Assembly: GCF_017357865.1 (NCBI RefSeq)
Contig: NZ_CP060096.1
Coordinates: forward strand, 434,001-498,000
Direction: 5' to 3'
DNA from: Aceticella autotrophica
GTDB lineage: Bacteria; Bacillota; Thermoanaerobacteria; Thermoanaerobacterales; Thermoanaerobacteraceae
DNA: 64,000 nucleotides
Shown: positions 10,623 to 18,650 of the stretch, one piece after another
Position numbering within the stretch: position 1 is the first letter of the stretch
Layout of the letters: each line of letters begins with the position of its first letter
Program-made: the position numbers and the translations under genes
Notes under the pieces: model-generated
Seen by the model: only the letters and a program-made list of their open reading frames with translations
Databases searched by the model: none
Told to the model about the DNA's origin: nothing

Positions 10623-10650
10623 ACTAATGGGGAATTTCCCCATTAGTTCT
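10621..10650 (+). repeat. Perfect inverted repeat between the DUF2922 and yvrJ genes
   Basis: GAACTAATGGGGA and TCCCCATTAGTTC are exact reverse complements around a 2-4 nt loop. No T-run follows, so it is a weak terminator at best. It may be an attenuating or mRNA-stabilising hairpin that sets a lower yvrJ level. Confidence 0.7.
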
Positions 10651-10723
10651 AAATTAAGATAAGCTCAAAAGAGCGGTTTCATTCCGTTTTGTACCTTGAG
10701 CGAAGCGAAAGGGATGATTTAAA

Positions 10724-10876
10724 ATGAATGAAATCTTTGCCGGTGTAGCAAATTTAGGATTCCCTATAGTAGTCAGCATATACCTTTTGGTAAGAGTTGA
10801 ATCAAAACTTGACAACCTTACAAACTCTATAAATGAGCTTGCAAAAGCAATAGCAGCAAAAGAAAAATATATATGA
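10724..10876 (+). CDS. YvrJ family protein
   Basis: 50 residues, starting M-N-E-I-F-A-G-V-A-N-L-G-F-P-I-V-V. One hydrophobic N-terminal helix (G-F-P-I-V-V-S-I-Y-L-L) is followed by a short amphipathic coiled coil (ESKLDNLTNSINELAKAI), the YvrJ pattern. AAAGGGATG lies 8-10 nt before the start. It completes the DUF1659-DUF2922-YvrJ triad. Function is unknown; the single membrane helix suggests it tethers something to the membrane. Confidence 0.85.
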   Translation: MNEIFAGVANLGFPIVVSIYLLVRVESKLDNLTNSINELAKAIAAKEKYI

Positions 10877-10907
10877 AAAATTTGCAGAAAAATGTTGAAT
10901 TATAATA

Positions 10908-10950
10908 ATAAATAGGACTAAAGACCTATTTATTTAAGAAATTTTTTATA
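10908..10950 (+). terminator. Weak hairpin downstream of yvrJ
   Basis: AATAGG and CCTATT pair around an 8-nt loop, followed by TATTTAAGAAATTTTTTAT. A candidate terminator with a short AT-rich stem. Confidence 0.4.
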
Positions 10951-10952
10951 TT

Positions 10953-10982
10953 ATAATAAACAATGTAAGAATGATTCCCCTT
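10953..10982. repeat. Left copy of the 30-bp target-site duplication of the first IS1634 element
   Basis: Thirty bases, starting ATAATAAACAATG and ending GATTCCCCTT, are repeated exactly at 12955-12984 on the other side of the element. Confidence 0.93.
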
Positions 10983-11000
10983 CCTGACTTTTGCAGCAAA

Positions 11001-11051
11001 AAGAGATAAAAAATGCCCTCAACCACTTTAAAATAAAGGGTTTTGGGCATT
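11001..11051 (-). terminator. Transposase terminator (IS1634 copy 1)
   Basis: On the minus strand AATGCCC pairs with GGGCATT (11012-11018 with 11045-11051), extended by AACC/GGTT inside, and the transcript then runs into a U-rich TTTTTATCTC stretch. It lies about 30 nt after the transposase stop. Confidence 0.7.
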
Positions 11052-11080
11052 CTGATTTTGTCATAAAGATATAGTGGAAA

Positions 11081-12796
11081 TCAACTTTTTTTCGTCTCCC
11101 CTAAAAATTTTTTTATATCTTTTAAAGTCATAATCTTTTTACTAAAATCAATATTTAACTCTTTTCCGATATCTTCAAGAATATCATTATAAAAATCAAA
11201 AAGATAATAATTCTCCTTTATATGACTACAGGAGGCTTTACTCAGACTCTCAAGCATTTCTCTTACAGAATATTTACCCTTTAATCTGTGTTCAAGTATC
11301 CTTACAATTACAAGTGATATAAAACATGTCAGAAAATGAGCATCAATATGCTCCTTCAACGACAAATAAACCGGTCTACTCTCAAAATCACTTTTGGTTA
11401 CCTTAAAGGACTCTTCTATCTTCCAAAGTCCACGGTACATCTCAATTATTTTCTCGGGTGACTCCTTATATTCACTGGTAACAATAGCATAATAACCGTC
11501 GAACTTTTCTTCTTCACGTAACTTCTCTTCATTAAAAGCTAAATGTTGACGTACACTCTCCGATATTTCACCGGTATTAGCATCAAATGTAAGGTTTTTT
11601 ACGTATTTAGCAGCACCATAAGATATAGACTTATTGTACCTTGCAGGATTTTTAATAAGGTCCATTGCCTTAGCTAATGCAGCTGCTCGATCTTGCTTTG
11701 CCTTTGCAGCATATTCGGGGCTATAGAAGATAACCTGTCTTTCATCCACTATCTTTTTTATCTTTTTTCCATTCGTTGCAGTCACTTGAATTTCTCTTGG
11801 ATAAAGTCTTGATTTTATTTTAAAACCATCACCTTTGCTAACATATCCATTTTCATCAAGGACATACTTCTGAAAATTTTTGTCGGCACCGCGAACAGAA
11901 TAACTTAATACATAACCATTTTTAGCAGATAGAATATACCAAATGTTATCTCCTGTGGTTAATCCTCTGTCTGCTACCACGATAATTCTGCCTAAGGAAT
12001 ATTCACGTTGAATCCCGCTTAGAGACGGAATCAGGGTAGTTTTATCCGGCGTATTTCCTGGAAAAAGCTTATATGTAATAGGTATACCATTTGTGTCCAT
12101 AAATAATCCCATCTGTACAATAGGATCAGGACGATGTTCTTTAGAAACTCCTTTTTTACGCAAGTCATCCTGTTCATCTATTTCAAAGTAATAATTTGTA
12201 ACATCATAATAAACAAGATCTGTGTTGCGATTATACTGAGATTTAATGTGTTCATGCAGCCAAAGCTGAAGAGCATCACTGTGTTTGTTAAAAAGAGTAA
12301 GGCATCTGTATATATCATCCAAAGAAAAATTAAATTTTTCAAAGAATATATCCCTGTTTTCATAAGTTTTTTTCTTAGAAGCAGGATAAAGCAGGCGTGA
12401 AAATACAAGCAATTTCATGATGGCATTTGCATCATATTTTTCTTTTGAATGCCGTTGTCTGTTTCTTAAGAATGTATCTACATCAAGTTCATGATAAATT
12501 TTACTCAAAGCTGCATAACCGAAATTCTTGCGGTTATGCATATTAGCTAAAAGTTTTTCATCAGGGGAAAAACTAAGCATGATGGGGGCCTTTTTCATAG
12601 CTTTTTGTTCGTTCAATTCTTTAACCTGTTGTTCAAAAAATGCAATGGGGTTATCATATTGTTTTTGAAGTTCATCAAGATATCCAAGAGATTTAATTGT
12701 AACAGTCCTTGTATGTCCTCTCTCTTTATCATGATAACCATCTGCAATAGAAAGATAAATTCTTCCAGAACTACGTTTACTTTTCTTCAAATACAC
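11081..12796 (-). CDS. IS1634-family transposase (DDE, IS4 superfamily)
   Basis: About 571 residues from the preferred GTG at 12796 (AGGAGA 7 nt upstream); a TTG at 12817 would add 7 residues but overlaps the ribosome site. N-terminus reads MYLKKSKRSSGRIYLSIADG, typical of the family. DDE landmarks: first Asp in DVTNYYFE, second in VVADRGLTTGDN, and Glu in the YRGLWKIEESFK segment near the C-terminus. The frame is intact and could be active. It is related to but clearly distinct from the second transposase at 60441-62300. Confidence 0.93.
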   Translation of the reverse strand: MYLKKSKRSSGRIYLSIADGYHDKERGHTRTVTIKSLGYLDELQKQYDNPIAFFEQQVKELNEQKAMKKAPIMLSFSPDEKLLANMHNRKNFGYAALSKIYHELDVDTFLRNRQRHSKEKYDANAIMKLLVFSRLLYPASKKKTYENRDIFFEKFNFSLDDIYRCLTLFNKHSDALQLWLHEHIKSQYNRNTDLVYYDVTNYYFEIDEQDDLRKKGVSKEHRPDPIVQMGLFMDTNGIPITYKLFPGNTPDKTTLIPSLSGIQREYSLGRIIVVADRGLTTGDNIWYILSAKNGYVLSYSVRGADKNFQKYVLDENGYVSKGDGFKIKSRLYPREIQVTATNGKKIKKIVDERQVIFYSPEYAAKAKQDRAAALAKAMDLIKNPARYNKSISYGAAKYVKNLTFDANTGEISESVRQHLAFNEEKLREEEKFDGYYAIVTSEYKESPEKIIEMYRGLWKIEESFKVTKSDFESRPVYLSLKEHIDAHFLTCFISLVIVRILEHRLKGKYSVREMLESLSKASCSHIKENYYLFDFYNDILEDIGKELNIDFSKKIMTLKDIKKFLGETKKS

Positions 12797-12826
12797 CTTA
12801 TACTCTCCTAAAATCAATATACTTAT

Positions 12827-12855
12827 ATTATATCATAATCCATAATGATTCGCAA
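12827..12855 (-). promoter_or_regulatory. Transposase promoter (IS1634 copy 1)
   Basis: On the minus strand TTGCGA, a 17-nt spacer and a perfect TATAAT, just upstream of the transposase ribosome site. Confidence 0.65.
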
Positions 12856-12879
12856 TTAAAATATGACAAAAATTTAAAA

Positions 12880-12921
12880 AAATTTTACCTGAAATCATTA
12901 GTAAAATTAATGGTTTCAGGT
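12880..12921 (-). terminator. Protective terminator at the 5' end of IS1634 copy 1
   Basis: On the minus strand ACCTGAAA pairs with TTTCAGGT (12914-12921 with 12887-12894), with CATT/AATG inside, followed by AAAATTTTTTT. It lies between the element end and the transposase promoter, where it would stop transcripts entering from outside. Confidence 0.65.
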
Positions 12922-12954
12922 TATGTTAGTCTGAAACTTGCTGCAAAACTAGGG

Positions 12955-12984
12955 ATAATAAACAATGTAAGAATGATTCCCCTT
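12955..12984. repeat. Right copy of the 30-bp target-site duplication
   Basis: Exact repeat of 10953-10982; see the IS1634 copy 1 entry. Confidence 0.93.
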
Positions 12985-13031
12985 TTCCCCATAATTTAAT
13001 TTATATTCTGCACCCCCAACCCAAATGGTGT

Positions 13032-13057
13032 GCTGCTTTTTAAGCAGCTATTTTTTT
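13032..13057 (+). terminator. Intrinsic terminator upstream of spoIID
   Basis: GCTGCTT and AAGCAGC form a perfect 7-bp stem followed by TATTTTTTT. It probably ended the DUF1659-DUF2922-yvrJ transcript before the IS1634 insertion separated them. Confidence 0.8.
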
Positions 13058-13081
13058 AAGTTATAAATATATATCCATTGA

Positions 13082-13089
13082 CATATACT
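13082..13089 (+). promoter_or_regulatory. Possible sigma-E -10 element for spoIID
   Basis: CATATACT resembles the CATA-type -10 of mother-cell sigma-E promoters and lies about 30 nt before the start codon; the -35 match upstream (around TTATAAA) is poor. spoIID belongs to the sigma-E regulon in studied species. TTGACA at 13079 could alternatively be read as a sigma-A -35. Confidence 0.35.
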
Positions 13090-13120
13090 TTATTATCTAT
13101 ATTTATCTTAGGAGGGAAAA

Positions 13121-14182
13121 ATGAAGTATTTGTTATATGGGGTTATTTTACTTTTGTTTGTTATGATAATCATACCGTCAATAATTGTAATGGGTTTTTC
13201 TTTCATGAAAGGAAATGATGTTCCACATAAAGGTGCAAAATTAGTGAGGGAAGGGAGTGCTACAGACATTAAGGACACAAAGGACTTCAATACAATAAAT
13301 GTTTTTGTTGTAAAGGAAAACAGGATTATAAAGATGAACCTTGAGGACTACTTAAAAGGTGTTGTGGCAGCAGAAATGCCGGCGGAATTTGAGGAAGAAG
13401 CATTAAAAGCACAAGCTATTGCGGCTAGGACATATGCACTCTCAAAAGAGATTGCAGCAGGCGGAAAAGGATGCGAACTGCATCCGGGTGCTGATATATG
13501 TACTGATTATAAGCACTGTCAGGCATGGGAATCAAATGCCGAATTAAAAGAAAAATGGGGGAGCAAATATCAAGAATATATGGATAAAATCTCTAAAGCA
13601 GTAGATGATACCAAAGGTCTTGTTATTGTTTATCAGGATACCCTTATAGAACCTGCATATCATGCCATAAGCGGCGGTAAAACAGAGGATTCTGTAAATG
13701 TCTGGAAAAGCAATGAGCCTTATCTAAAAAGTGTTGTATCACCGGGCGAAGAAAATGCTAAAAAATTCAAAACGACTGTTACAGTTTCAATTGATGAATT
13801 TATTAGAAGGATTAAAAGCAAGGCACCAAAGGCGGTATTAAACAGTAAAAATGTTCTAAGCTGTATAAAAAATATAATCAGAACACCTGCAGGGCATGTA
13901 GAATCATTAAAAATTGGAGGAGCATGCTTAACAGGGAATGACATAAAGGACCTTTTCAATTTGAACTCTACTAATTTTACATTTAATCTTCAAGGAAGAA
14001 ATGTTGTTTTAACAGTTATTGGATATGGTCATGGGGTTGGAATGAGCCAATACGGAGCGGAGGCAATGGCAAAAGAAGGTAAAAATTACGAAGAGATTTT
14101 AAAACATTATTATACAGGAGTTGAAATCAAGAAATTTGATGACCTTATAAGAAAAGTATTTGATAAACCATCGGTGAAATAA
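13121..14182 (+). CDS. spoIID: Stage II sporulation protein D (SpoIID, peptidoglycan lytic transglycosylase)
   Basis: 353 residues, starting at an ATG preceded by AGGAGGG. One N-terminal membrane helix (residues about 4-27) is followed by the SpoIID/LytB domain, with the hallmark segment AAEMPAEFEEEALKAQAIAA (about 82-101), which carries the catalytic Glu region, and the C-terminal GYGHGVGMSQYGAEAMA motif (about 304-320). In engulfment SpoIID cuts septal glycan strands from the mother-cell side, working with SpoIIM and SpoIIP. Neither partner gene is in this window. The order spoIID - M23 peptidase - spoIIID - mbl downstream is conserved in Clostridia. Confidence 0.96.
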   Translation: MKYLLYGVILLLFVMIIIPSIIVMGFSFMKGNDVPHKGAKLVREGSATDIKDTKDFNTINVFVVKENRIIKMNLEDYLKGVVAAEMPAEFEEEALKAQAIAARTYALSKEIAAGGKGCELHPGADICTDYKHCQAWESNAELKEKWGSKYQEYMDKISKAVDDTKGLVIVYQDTLIEPAYHAISGGKTEDSVNVWKSNEPYLKSVVSPGEENAKKFKTTVTVSIDEFIRRIKSKAPKAVLNSKNVLSCIKNIIRTPAGHVESLKIGGACLTGNDIKDLFNLNSTNFTFNLQGRNVVLTVIGYGHGVGMSQYGAEAMAKEGKNYEEILKHYYTGVEIKKFDDLIRKVFDKPSVK

Positions 14183-14196
14183 GCCGGTGGTTTTAT
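14167..14196 (+). terminator. Terminator overlapping the 3' end of spoIID
   Basis: ACCATCGG and CCGGTGGT pair (one mismatch) around the stop codon region, followed by TTTTATTA. Confidence 0.6.
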
Positions 14197-14249
14197 TATG
14201 GTATAAATTATTTTAAATTGGTTAAAATACCAGAAGGAGGTGATTTGCT

Positions 14250-15050
14250 TTGAAAATAAATAAAGATAACTTAATAAAATTTTTTGACAGAAAAGGTTTC
14301 TACATAGTATTATTTTTATGTATTGTTGTTGTGGCAGTTACTGCAGTATATGTTACAAATAATAATTTAAAAAAGATGTCGGAAGGTATACAACAGGGGG
14401 AGATTAATTCAAAGGATAATACAGATTCCAAAAACCTTGTTACGGAATATCCATCATCAAATCAACAAAGGAAAGAAAATAGTCAAGATACAGTAACAAC
14501 TAATGGAGGCGATAAAAACGTATTGAACAATAAAGCAGAAGGGTCAGAAGCGAATGAAAATAATGCGGTTAAAAGCGATAACAATATCTCCAAAAATACT
14601 GCTCAAGATTCAGCTCCGCAAAATACAACAACCACGGCAAATGTTTCATTTACTCTTTTAAAACCGGTTAATGGGGATGTAATAATGGCTTTTGCAAAGG
14701 ACAAGCTTGTATATTCAAAGACCCTTGATGAGTGGACGACCCATAAAGGTGTGGATCTAAAAGCCCCGATAGGCACGGCAGTTTTAGCAGCCATGGAGGG
14801 TACGGTAGCAAAGGTTTATTATGATGCTAAACTTGGGAATACGGTTGTTATCAAAAATGGTTCTTATGAAACGAGATATGCAAATCTTGACGACGGAATA
14901 CTCGTAAAAACAGGCGAAAAAGTTAAAAAAGGACAAGAGATAGGCAAAATAGGTTCATCAGCAAAGTTTGAGATAGCAGAAGACCCCCATTTGCATTTTG
15001 AATTGATAAAGGATGGGATATACTTAGATCCAATGCAATACTTTAGATAA
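14250..15050 (+). CDS. spoIIQ: SpoIIQ-like M23/LytM endopeptidase
   Basis: 266 residues from a TTG start with a perfect AAGGAGGTGA 6 nt upstream. One membrane helix (about 17-37), a Ser/Asn/Lys-rich linker (about 45-130), and a C-terminal LytM domain (about 145-262). The zinc-site residues HKGVD and HLHFE are both present, so it may be an active endopeptidase, as in clostridial SpoIIQ and unlike Bacillus SpoIIQ, which lacks a zinc ligand. The position directly after spoIID supports SpoIIQ: the forespore half of the SpoIIQ-SpoIIIAH channel. A generic M23 peptidase is the alternative. Confidence 0.85.
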   Translation: MKINKDNLIKFFDRKGFYIVLFLCIVVVAVTAVYVTNNNLKKMSEGIQQGEINSKDNTDSKNLVTEYPSSNQQRKENSQDTVTTNGGDKNVLNNKAEGSEANENNAVKSDNNISKNTAQDSAPQNTTTTANVSFTLLKPVNGDVIMAFAKDKLVYSKTLDEWTTHKGVDLKAPIGTAVLAAMEGTVAKVYYDAKLGNTVVIKNGSYETRYANLDDGILVKTGEKVKKGQEIGKIGSSAKFEIAEDPHLHFELIKDGIYLDPMQYFR

Positions 15051-15065
15051 TTATTATATTTTAAT

Positions 15066-15092
15066 ACAGGGAATATACCCTGTTATTTTTTT
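15066..15092 (+). terminator. Terminator after spoIIQ
   Basis: ACAGGG and CCCTGT pair around AATATA, followed by TATTTTTTTG. Confidence 0.85.
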
Positions 15093-15170
15093 GCTTTTCT
15101 ATATGATTCTACTAAGCTGATTATGGCATATAAATATATTGATAGGTTTACACTTAAGGAGGTTTTGATA

Positions 15171-15422
15171 TTGAAGGATTATATAGAAGAGAGAACTATT
15201 GAAATATCAAAGTACATTATAAAAAACAAAGCCACTGTAAGGGAAGCTGCCAAAGTATTTGGCGTCAGCAAAAGTACGGTTCATAAAGATGTAACAGAAA
15301 GACTGTGTGATATAAACATAGAGTTGTATGAAGAGGTAAAAGAAATACTTGAAAAAAATAAAGCTGAGAGGCATATAAGGGGAGGATATGCAACAAAAAT
15401 GAAATACAAATCTTTAAAATAA
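15171..15422 (+). CDS. spoIIID: Sporulation transcription factor SpoIIID
   Basis: 83 residues from the TTG at 15171; AAGGAGG lies 8 nt upstream and this gives the family N-terminus (L)KDYIEERT. A longer frame from the ATG at 15123 includes that ribosome site and is rejected. Helix-turn-helix: REAAKVFGVSKSTVHKDVTE (about 26-45). A basic C-terminal segment RHIRGGYATKMKYKS matches the second DNA-contact region of SpoIIID. It is the mother-cell regulator that modifies sigma-E transcription. Confidence 0.95.
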   Translation: MKDYIEERTIEISKYIIKNKATVREAAKVFGVSKSTVHKDVTERLCDINIELYEEVKEILEKNKAERHIRGGYATKMKYKSLK

Positions 15423-15550
15423 ATTTATATACAAAGAAGGAATTATGAATATTATGTCGAATTAATTTAATATTAAAGATTTTATGATGTATGACGATAG
15501 AACAATATAGATGCCATTTTTTCTGAAGTACATAAGAAAGGTGTGTTTAA

Positions 15551-16579
15551 ATGTTTGCATTTTCTAAGGATATAGGTATAGACCTTGGTACGGCATCCGT
15601 TCTTGTCTATATGAAGAATAAGGGAATTGTATTAAAAGAACCATCCGTTGTTGCTATTGACAGAAATACAAACAATATACTTGCTGTTGGTGATGATGCA
15701 AAAAGAATGGTAGGCAGAACGCCGGGTGATATACTTGCAGTTCGTCCCATGAGAGCTGGTGTAATATCAAATTATGATATTACTGAAAAAATGTTGAAGC
15801 ATTTCATTACAAAAGCTTGTGGTGGCGGTATAATAATGAAACCTAATGTATTACTTTGTATGCCAAGTGAGGCTACACAGGTTCAAAAACGTGCAGTAAT
15901 TGATGCCACTATACAGGCTGGAGCCAGAAAAGTCTATTTTATTGAGGAGCCTGTTGCCGCGGCGATAGGCGCAGGGGTTGATATATCAAAACCCTGTGGC
16001 AATATGGTTGTTGATATTGGGGGTGGCACTACCGATATTGCTGTTATTTCACTTGGTAATGCGGTAGTGTCAAAAAGCCTCAAGGTAGCAGGTGATAATT
16101 TTGATGAGGCGATAACTATGTACATAAGAAAAAAGTACAATATAATAATTGGAGAGAGAACAGCAGAAGAAATAAAGATAAAAATAGGGACAGCTTATGA
16201 AAAAGAGAAAGAAGAAAAGATAACTGTTAAGGGAAGAAGCCTTGTATCAGGTCTTCCAAAAGGTTTTGAAGTTTCATCAATGGAAATAAAAGAATCATTA
16301 GAAGAACCACTAAAGGAAATCCTTGAGGCTATTCATGGAGTTCTTGAAAAAACACCGCCAGAGCTTGCAGCAGATATTTGCGATAGAGGTATAATACTTA
16401 CAGGTGGGGGAGCCCTGTTACATGGAATGGGAAAGCTTCTTCAATCAAAATTAAGCGTGCCCGTATATGTTGCAGAGGATCCAATAAGTTGTGTTGTAAT
16501 AGGAACCGGAAAAGCTCTTAATTTAATTGAAATAATGGAAGAGGCTGATACAGTTGTTAATGCACTGAAAATAAAGTAA
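15551..16579 (+). CDS. mbl: MreB/Mbl family actin-like cell-shape protein
   Basis: 342 residues. The ATP-binding motifs of the actin fold are clear: DIGIDLGTASVLVY (phosphate 1, residues 5-18), DIGGGTTDIAVISLG (phosphate 2, about 156-170) and ILTGGGALLHGMG (adenosine site, about 281-293). It forms membrane-associated filaments that guide sidewall peptidoglycan synthesis. The location immediately after spoIIID is the typical place of mbl in Bacillus and Clostridia; mreC/mreD are absent, which also favours Mbl over MreB. The ribosome site AAGAAAGGTG precedes the ATG. Confidence 0.92.
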   Translation: MFAFSKDIGIDLGTASVLVYMKNKGIVLKEPSVVAIDRNTNNILAVGDDAKRMVGRTPGDILAVRPMRAGVISNYDITEKMLKHFITKACGGGIIMKPNVLLCMPSEATQVQKRAVIDATIQAGARKVYFIEEPVAAAIGAGVDISKPCGNMVVDIGGGTTDIAVISLGNAVVSKSLKVAGDNFDEAITMYIRKKYNIIIGERTAEEIKIKIGTAYEKEKEEKITVKGRSLVSGLPKGFEVSSMEIKESLEEPLKEILEAIHGVLEKTPPELAADICDRGIILTGGGALLHGMGKLLQSKLSVPVYVAEDPISCVVIGTGKALNLIEIMEEADTVVNALKIK

Positions 16580-16591
16580 GAAGGTGATTTT

Positions 16592-17374
16592 ATGTTGAGA
16601 GGGTTATATACGGCATCTTCAGGAATGGTTACACAATCAAAGATAATGGATGTGGTTTCAAACAATCTTGCGAATGTAAATACAACAGGATATAAAAGAG
16701 ACACTGTTGCAACATCAGCATTTCCTGATTTTACTGTTACAAAAAACGGAGGTGATAATATTCCGTATGATGGGAAAATCGGGAAAATGAATTATGGTAT
16801 TCTTGTGGATACATTACATACGAATTTTCAATATGGTACGATAAATGAAACAAAAGGGAAATTAGACTTTGCATTGGAAGGAAATGGATTTTTTGCGGTA
16901 AGTCCTTCTCCATTAAGTACCCCTCAAAATATAAGATATACGAGAGATGGTTCATTTTCTTTGAATAAGGAGGGATATCTTGTAACAAAAGATGGATATT
17001 ATGTGCTAAGTAAAAATACCGATCAAAGTGGTAATCATGTGGCAATAAAACTTACACAAGGGGATATTTCGGTGGATGGAAGTGGAAACATATCTTTAAA
17101 TGGTCAATACATGGACAGGTTTAATATTGTTGATTTCAATAATTATAATATTTTAAAAAAAGAGGGGGAAAATCTTTTTGATGCAGCTGGAGCACAGATA
17201 ATTCCTGCAAATGCAGTTGTAAAACAGGGTTATCTTGAAAGTTCAAATGTAAATTCTGTTGATGAGATGGTAAATATGATTAATGTAGTAAGGTCATATG
17301 AAGCAAATCAAAAAGTTGTGACAGCTTTTGATGAGACATTAAGTAAAACTGTCAATGATGTAGGAAGAGTATAG
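16592..17374 (+). CDS. flhO: Flagellar distal/proximal rod protein (FlhO, FlgF/FlgG type)
   Basis: 260 residues. The N-terminal rod signature MLRGLYTASSGMV...VVSNNLANVNTTGYKRD and the C-terminal heptad-type segment (VNEMVNMI-like VDEMVNMINVVRSYEANQKV) define the flagellar basal-body rod family. It starts 12 nt after mbl with ribosome site AGAAGGTGA, so it is probably co-transcribed. Pairing with the next gene gives the mbl-flhO-flhP order known from Bacillus. Which of the two is proximal or distal rod cannot be decided by eye. Confidence 0.9.
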   Translation: MLRGLYTASSGMVTQSKIMDVVSNNLANVNTTGYKRDTVATSAFPDFTVTKNGGDNIPYDGKIGKMNYGILVDTLHTNFQYGTINETKGKLDFALEGNGFFAVSPSPLSTPQNIRYTRDGSFSLNKEGYLVTKDGYYVLSKNTDQSGNHVAIKLTQGDISVDGSGNISLNGQYMDRFNIVDFNNYNILKKEGENLFDAAGAQIIPANAVVKQGYLESSNVNSVDEMVNMINVVRSYEANQKVVTAFDETLSKTVNDVGRV

Positions 17375-17387
17375 AGGGGGAATAAAA

Positions 17388-18197
17388 ATGATGAGAGCAT
17401 TATGGTCTGCTGCCTCAGGGATGAATGCACAGCAGCTGAATGTTGATGTAATTTCAAATAATCTTGCAAATGTGAATACAACAGCATTTAAAAAGGACAG
17501 GGCTGAATTCAAAGACTTAGTATATCAGACACTTCAGACAGAAAACATATACGGGGGACAGGGAAAACCTGTTAATATGCAGGTAGGCGTTGGTGTCAGG
17601 ACATCTGCAATTGTTAAGGACTTTAAGGAAGGTAGTCTGCAGCAGACGGAGAATCCTCTTGATGTGGCACTTGACGGAGAGGGCTTTTTTGCAATTCAAG
17701 GACCTGATGGTAAAACATACTATACAAGGGATGGAAGTTTCAAGTTAAGTGTTGATAGTGCCAATGGGGGTAAAGCTACCCTGACAACAGCCGATGGATA
17801 TCCGGTATTAGATGATAGTGGAAAGGCAATAACATTTGACGGCATACAAAAGGATATATCAATTTCTCCCGATGGTGTTATTACTGCAAAAAATGCTGAC
17901 GGTACATTAAATAAAATTGCAACATTGGGTGTATATAATTTTTCAAATCCGCAGGGGCTTTTTTCGAAAGGAAGCAATTTATATGAAGAAACTGCCGCGT
18001 CAGGTACCGCAGGGAAAAGGGACGTTTTTAAAGGAAAGATGGGGAATATAATGCAAGGTTTTCTTGAAACATCAAATGTACAGGTTGTAAATGAAATGGT
18101 AAATATGATAACAGCTCAGAGGGCATATGAGATAAATTCAAAAGCTATACAAGCTGCTGATGAGATGTTGGGGATTGCAAACAATCTCAGAAGATAG
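17388..18197 (+). CDS. flgG: Flagellar basal-body rod protein FlgG (FlhP type)
   Basis: 269 residues. N-terminal MMRALWSAASGMNAQQLNVD and SNNLANVNTTAFKKDRAEF are FlgG-like; the C-terminus has QGFLETSNVQVVNEMVNMIT and an alpha-helical coiled-coil end. GAGGGGG precedes the ATG by 7 nt; a second ATG immediately follows. Fourteen bases separate it from flhO. It forms part of the drive-shaft rod exported by the flagellar type III system. Confidence 0.92.
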   Translation: MMRALWSAASGMNAQQLNVDVISNNLANVNTTAFKKDRAEFKDLVYQTLQTENIYGGQGKPVNMQVGVGVRTSAIVKDFKEGSLQQTENPLDVALDGEGFFAIQGPDGKTYYTRDGSFKLSVDSANGGKATLTTADGYPVLDDSGKAITFDGIQKDISISPDGVITAKNADGTLNKIATLGVYNFSNPQGLFSKGSNLYEETAASGTAGKRDVFKGKMGNIMQGFLETSNVQVVNEMVNMITAQRAYEINSKAIQAADEMLGIANNLRR

Positions 18198-18230
18198 TGC
18201 AATCTAACCATAAAGGAGTGGATGCTAAAA

Positions 18231-18563
18231 ATGGAAGTAAATCCTTTAAACGGTATAACAAATATACCACAGATAAGTTCACAAAATAATACTATTGATT
18301 TTAAAAAGGCGATACAAAATGCCTTAAATGAAAAAAATAAAGAGAAACTAAAAAAAGAATGCAAGGAATTAGAATCGCAATTTGTAGGAATAATGTTAAA
18401 TGAAATGAAAAAAACTATTCCCAAAGACCCTATAACAGGAGATGACTTTGCAACAGATGTGTTTACATCAATGCTTTATGATAAATATGCCGAGGCAATT
18501 TCTGAAAAGGAATCATTAGGACTTGCCGATACAATGTATAAACAGCTTTCAAAAAATATATAG
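18231..18563 (+). CDS. flgJ: FlgJ N-terminal-type rod-binding protein
   Basis: 110 residues (113 if the ATG at 18222, only 3 nt from the AAAGGAG site, is used; 18231 gives a 12-nt spacing). Conserved rod-binding features include C-K-E-L-E-S-Q-F-V-G-I-M-L-N-E-M-K-K-T and DFATDVFTSMLYDKYAEAIS. It has only the scaffold/rod-capping half of FlgJ, without the muramidase domain found in proteobacteria, as is usual in Firmicutes. Last gene of the flagellar trio, followed by a strong terminator. Confidence 0.88.
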   Translation: MEVNPLNGITNIPQISSQNNTIDFKKAIQNALNEKNKEKLKKECKELESQFVGIMLNEMKKTIPKDPITGDDFATDVFTSMLYDKYAEAISEKESLGLADTMYKQLSKNI

Positions 18564-18590
18564 CACGCTAAATTCCGGCGTGTTTTTTTT
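18564..18590 (+). terminator. Terminator after flgJ
   Basis: CACGC and GCGTG pair around a 9-nt loop, followed by eight T residues. It ends the mbl-flhO-flgG-flgJ unit. Confidence 0.85.
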
Positions 18591-18616
18591 ACGGTTTTAA
18601 AGATTTATGTTATAAT
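18588..18616 (+). promoter_or_regulatory. Probable sigma-A promoter of fabZ
   Basis: TTTACG (18588-18593), a 17-nt spacer and a perfect TATAAT (18611-18616), 35 nt before the TTG start of fabZ. Confidence 0.55.
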
Positions 18617-18650
18617 ACTTATAAAAATATTTGACAGGGGGATATTAGAA

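Larger units (their letters stand above)
10983..12954 (-). mobile_element. IS1634-family insertion sequence (copy 1), intact
   Basis: About 1,972 bp, exactly bounded by a 30-bp direct repeat. Terminal inverted repeats: left CCTGACTTTTGCAGCAA, right (reverse complement) CCCTAGTTTTGCAGCAA, matching at 14 of 17 positions. It carries one full-length transposase on the minus strand with its own promoter, a 3' terminator and a hairpin terminator between the right end and the promoter. It sits between yvrJ and the terminator at 13032 that probably once served the yvrJ operon. Long, variable direct repeats are a known hallmark of the IS1634 family. Confidence 0.92.
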
